A stretch of DNA of 15,816 nucleotides, taken from assembly GCA_002293315.1 (NCBI GenBank), contig DBCZ01000064.1:4058-19873 (forward strand). The letters are read 5' to 3'. Below, in pieces: positions 13,420 through 15,816 of this stretch. This DNA comes from Ruminococcaceae bacterium UBA945 (GTDB lineage: Bacteria; Bacillota; Clostridia; Oscillospirales; Acutalibacteraceae). How positions within the stretch are numbered: position 1 is the first letter of the stretch; each line of letters starts with the position of its first letter. Below the pieces are notes generated by a model, which saw only the letters and a list, made by a program, of their open reading frames with translations, had not been told where the DNA came from and searched no databases. The position numbers were made by a program, and so were the translations under genes.

Positions 13420-15816
13420 TTATTTCAATAAGTTTGAGATTTCAAAAAGCAGGTTCATACATTCTATCGGGGTAAGTGCGTTGACGTCGGCATTTCTGAG
13501 CTTTTGCAGAGCTTCGGAATCACTCGAATCCATTGACAGCTGAATGCTCTCAGCTTCTTTATGGCCTGCCACACGGAAGCCGATTTCGCCGCTTTCAAGC
13601 TCCGTGAGAACCTCTTTCGCACGCCTTATCACCTTATCCGGCACTCCTGCGAGCTTTGCCACCTCTATGCCGTAGCTGTCATCAGCGCCGCCGCGAATGA
13701 TTTTCCGCAAAAAAGTTATGTCGTCGCCGCGCTTCTTGACCGCCACATTGAAGTTCTTCACGCCTTGCAGCTCATGCTCGATTGAGGTCAGCTCGTGATA
13801 GTGCGTTGCGAAGAGCGTCTTTGCGCCAAGTTGCTTTTGAACGTATTCCAGCACGGATTTAGCAATGCTCATGCCGTCAAACGTGGAAGTTCCCCTGCCT
13901 ATTTCATCAAAAATGAGAAGGCTTAGCTTCGTCGCGTTTTTGAGAATGTCGGCAACCTCCGTCATCTCAATCATAAATGTGGATTGCCCCGCGGAGAGGT
14001 CGTCAGATGCGCCTACGCGTGTGAAAATGCTGTCTACTATCCCGATTTCAGCGACCATCGCCGGCACGAAGCAACCTATTTGCGCCATAATTGTGACAAG
14101 TGCAGCCTGCCTCATATATGTCGATTTTCCCGCCATGTTCGGTCCGGTTATAATTGCGACGCGGTTATCGCTCATATCCATGTTCACATCATTCGGCACA
14201 AAGATCCCGTCAATAAGCCGCTCCACAACAGGATGGCGGCTGTCTTTCATGTAGAGCTTGCCGCTCAGGTTGATTGTCGGGCGCGTGTAGTCGTTACTGC
14301 GCGAAACAGCGGCGAACGAAGCAATAACGTCAAGAACCGCCACGGCCTCAGCCGTCTTTTGGATTCTATCAAGCTGCCTTGCAACCTGCTGCCTTATCTC
14401 TTCAAACAGCCTGCCCTCAAGCGCAACTGCCTTGTCGTTCGCGCCGAGGATTCTGTTCTCGATGTCTTTCAATTCCTGTGTGATGAACCTCTCGCCGGAG
14501 GTTATGGTTTGCTTGCGGATATACTCCTCCGGGATTTTATCTTTATATGTGTTCGTGACCTCGATATAATAACCGAAGACACGGTTATATCCGATTTTTA
14601 GCTTGGGAATCCCGGTTTTCTCACGCTCCGCCGCCTCAATTCCCGCGATGAGCTGCTGCCCGCCCTCTCTGTCACTTCTGATTTCATCAAGAACTTTATC
14701 ATAGCCCTGCCTGATTATCCCACCCTCTCTGATGGTAAACGGCGGGTCATCGACGATTGACATTTCTATAAGCTGCGTCACATCTGTGAGCATGTCCATC
14801 TGAGCGTTGAGCTCGGTGAGCAGCGTGGCTTCCGTGCCGCCGAGAAGCTCCTTCAACGCGGGGATCTTCTTCGCGGCGGCGGCGAGCGAGCGCAGCTCCC
14901 TGCCGTTCGCAGAGCCGAAAATCACGCGCGACATGATTCTCTCCATGTCATATATTTCGGAGAGGCTGTCTCTTATTTCATCCAAGAGCTGCGGGTTGAG
15001 GAAAAGCTCTTCCACGGCGTTCTGCCGCTTCGTTATCTTCGCGGGATTCAGAAGTGGCTGCTCTACCCAGTTCTTGATTAGGCGCTTGCCCATCGCAGTT
15101 TTGGTTTTATCCAGCACCCATAAGAGCGAGCCTTTTCTCTCCTTGCTCCGCAGAGTTTCGGTGAGCTCTAAATTTCTGCGGGCGTTTAAGTCCAGGCGCA
15201 TAACTGTGGCGTCTGAAAACACAAAGCCTGATATGCGCTCAAGTCCCGTTATCTGCGTGCGCTTGAGGTAGGCTATGAGTGCGCCGAGCGCAAGGCTTAT
15301 CTCGCGTTTATCCGCTAAGCCTATAGCGTCAAGCGAGGTCGCCTTGAATTGAGACAGCACATTGTCATTGGAAATTTTCTCGTTATAATCCTCTTCTCCG
15401 AGGCATTCAACTGAGGCGCGGAGCCTGTCTTTTATGAAAGAAGAAAGCCGTGGAAAATCCATTGCTTTGGGGTTTAAAAGAATTTCGCTCGGGCCGAAAC
15501 GCGAAAGCTCATTAAAAAGAGAATATTCAAGCTCTTCCTCGCTTTTTCCCTTGACGGAATTGCAGTTCAGCTCACCTGTTGAGACATCTGCAAAGCAAAG
15601 ACCGACTACACTGCCGTCATAATAAAGCGAGCAAATATAGTTGTTACTGTTCTCGTCAAGCATATTGCTTTCAAGGACGGTTCCCGCGGTGATTACCCTG
15701 ATGACATCGCGCTTTACAAGGCCTCTCGCGAGCTTTGGGTCTTCTGTCTGTTCACAGATGGCCACCTTATATCCGCGCTCGACGAGCTTTGCTATATATG
15801 CGTCTGCGCTGTGATA
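13420..15816 (-). CDS. mutS: DNA mismatch repair protein MutS (5' end outside window)
   Basis: MutS recognises base mismatches and small loops, then acts as an ATP-driven sliding clamp that recruits MutL. The frame stays open to the right edge (798 residues present). The edge sequence YHSADAYIAKLVERGYK runs straight into VAICEQTEDP, so the GTG at 15765 is internal (Val), not a start. About 70 N-terminal residues, including the mismatch-wedging Phe-X-Glu, lie outside. Present are the rest of the mismatch-binding domain, the connector, lever and clamp domains, and the ATPase. Walker A GPNMAGKST is at residues 558-566 counted from the window edge, Walker B LLIFDEIGRGTSTFDG has Asp637-Glu638, and FATHYHEL and DSYGIEVAKLAGVP follow. 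The short C-terminal tail ends in EISNLLK. mutL follows after 98 bp on the same strand. Confidence 0.97.
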   Translation of the reverse strand, partial: YHSADAYIAKLVERGYKVAICEQTEDPKLARGLVKRDVIRVITAGTVLESNMLDENSNNYICSLYYDGSVVGLCFADVSTGELNCNSVKGKSEEELEYSLFNELSRFGPSEILLNPKAMDFPRLSSFIKDRLRASVECLGEEDYNEKISNDNVLSQFKATSLDAIGLADKREISLALGALIAYLKRTQITGLERISGFVFSDATVMRLDLNARRNLELTETLRSKERKGSLLWVLDKTKTAMGKRLIKNWVEQPLLNPAKITKRQNAVEELFLNPQLLDEIRDSLSEIYDMERIMSRVIFGSANGRELRSLAAAAKKIPALKELLGGTEATLLTELNAQMDMLTDVTQLIEMSIVDDPPFTIREGGIIRQGYDKVLDEIRSDREGGQQLIAGIEAAEREKTGIPKLKIGYNRVFGYYIEVTNTYKDKIPEEYIRKQTITSGERFITQELKDIENRILGANDKAVALEGRLFEEIRQQVARQLDRIQKTAEAVAVLDVIASFAAVSRSNDYTRPTINLSGKLYMKDSRHPVVERLIDGIFVPNDVNMDMSDNRVAIITGPNMAGKSTYMRQAALVTIMAQIGCFVPAMVAEIGIVDSIFTRVGASDDLSAGQSTFMIEMTEVADILKNATKLSLLIFDEIGRGTSTFDGMSIAKSVLEYVQKQLGAKTLFATHYHELTSIEHELQGVKNFNVAVKKRGDDITFLRKIIRGGADDSYGIEVAKLAGVPDKVIRRAKEVLTELESGEIGFRVAGHKEAESIQLSMDSSDSEALQKLRNADVNALTPIECMNLLFEISNLLK

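Noticed and set aside
13984..14601. 205-codon open frame on the plus strand, antisense to mutS
   Set aside because: It lies wholly within mutS core domains; the product is rich in Arg, Cys and His with no family resemblance, as expected of a shadow frame.
15763..15765. GTG as the start of MutS
   Set aside because: The frame continues upstream to the window edge and encodes conserved MutS sequence (YHSADAYIAKL), so the GTG is an internal valine codon.

Overview
The window is a gene-dense, chromosomal, housekeeping stretch of a low-to-moderate-GC Firmicute, most likely a member of the class Clostridia, perhaps an Oscillospirales/Ruminococcaceae-like gut organism. The main pointers are a ylmE-sepF-ylmH-divIVA division cluster, a MutS/MutL pair whose MutL carries an endonuclease motif, an lspA-rluD pair of the B. 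subtilis lspA-ylyB type, strong AGGAGG-type ribosome binding sites, and a group III 6-phosphofructokinase. The genus-level placement is inference. There is no sign of phage, transposon, CRISPR, rRNA or tRNA.

Positions 1-4535 (plus strand) hold four closely spaced genes: the C-terminal two thirds of polyphosphate kinase 1 (cut by the window edge), 6-phosphofructokinase, a TIM-barrel sugar-phosphate isomerase/epimerase-like protein and a Gfo/Idh/MocA-type NAD(P)-dependent oxidoreductase. Gaps of 3-24 bp and no visible internal terminator suggest one transcript for phosphate/energy and carbohydrate metabolism. A perfect 14-bp hairpin at 4537-4570 ends it and also serves the convergent operon.

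Positions 4569-15816 (minus strand, read right to left) run mutS (5' end outside the window) - mutL - miaA - HlyD-like membrane adaptor - ylmE - sepF - ylmH - divIVA, then a hairpin, then lspA - rluD - a short ComEA-like helix-hairpin-helix protein. Most junctions are tight: overlaps of 4 and 23 bp, or gaps of 0-19 bp. The exceptions are mutS/mutL (98 bp, holding a degenerate heptamer repeat) and divIVA/lspA (59 bp, holding a hairpin). This unit joins mismatch repair, tRNA modification, cell-division-site proteins, lipoprotein processing and ribosome/RNA modification.

Several genes start inside a longer open frame. The starts chosen here (pfkA 1530, ylmE 9243, sepF 8510, miaA 11484, mutL 13321) rest on ribosome binding sites and on where family homology begins. 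No gene-free stretch exceeds 100 bases. I found no clearly new defence or mobile system. The most interesting items are the uncharacterised HlyD-like adaptor inside the division operon, the heptamer repeat upstream of mutL, and the mixed phosphoryl-donor signature of the phosphofructokinase beside polyphosphate kinase.
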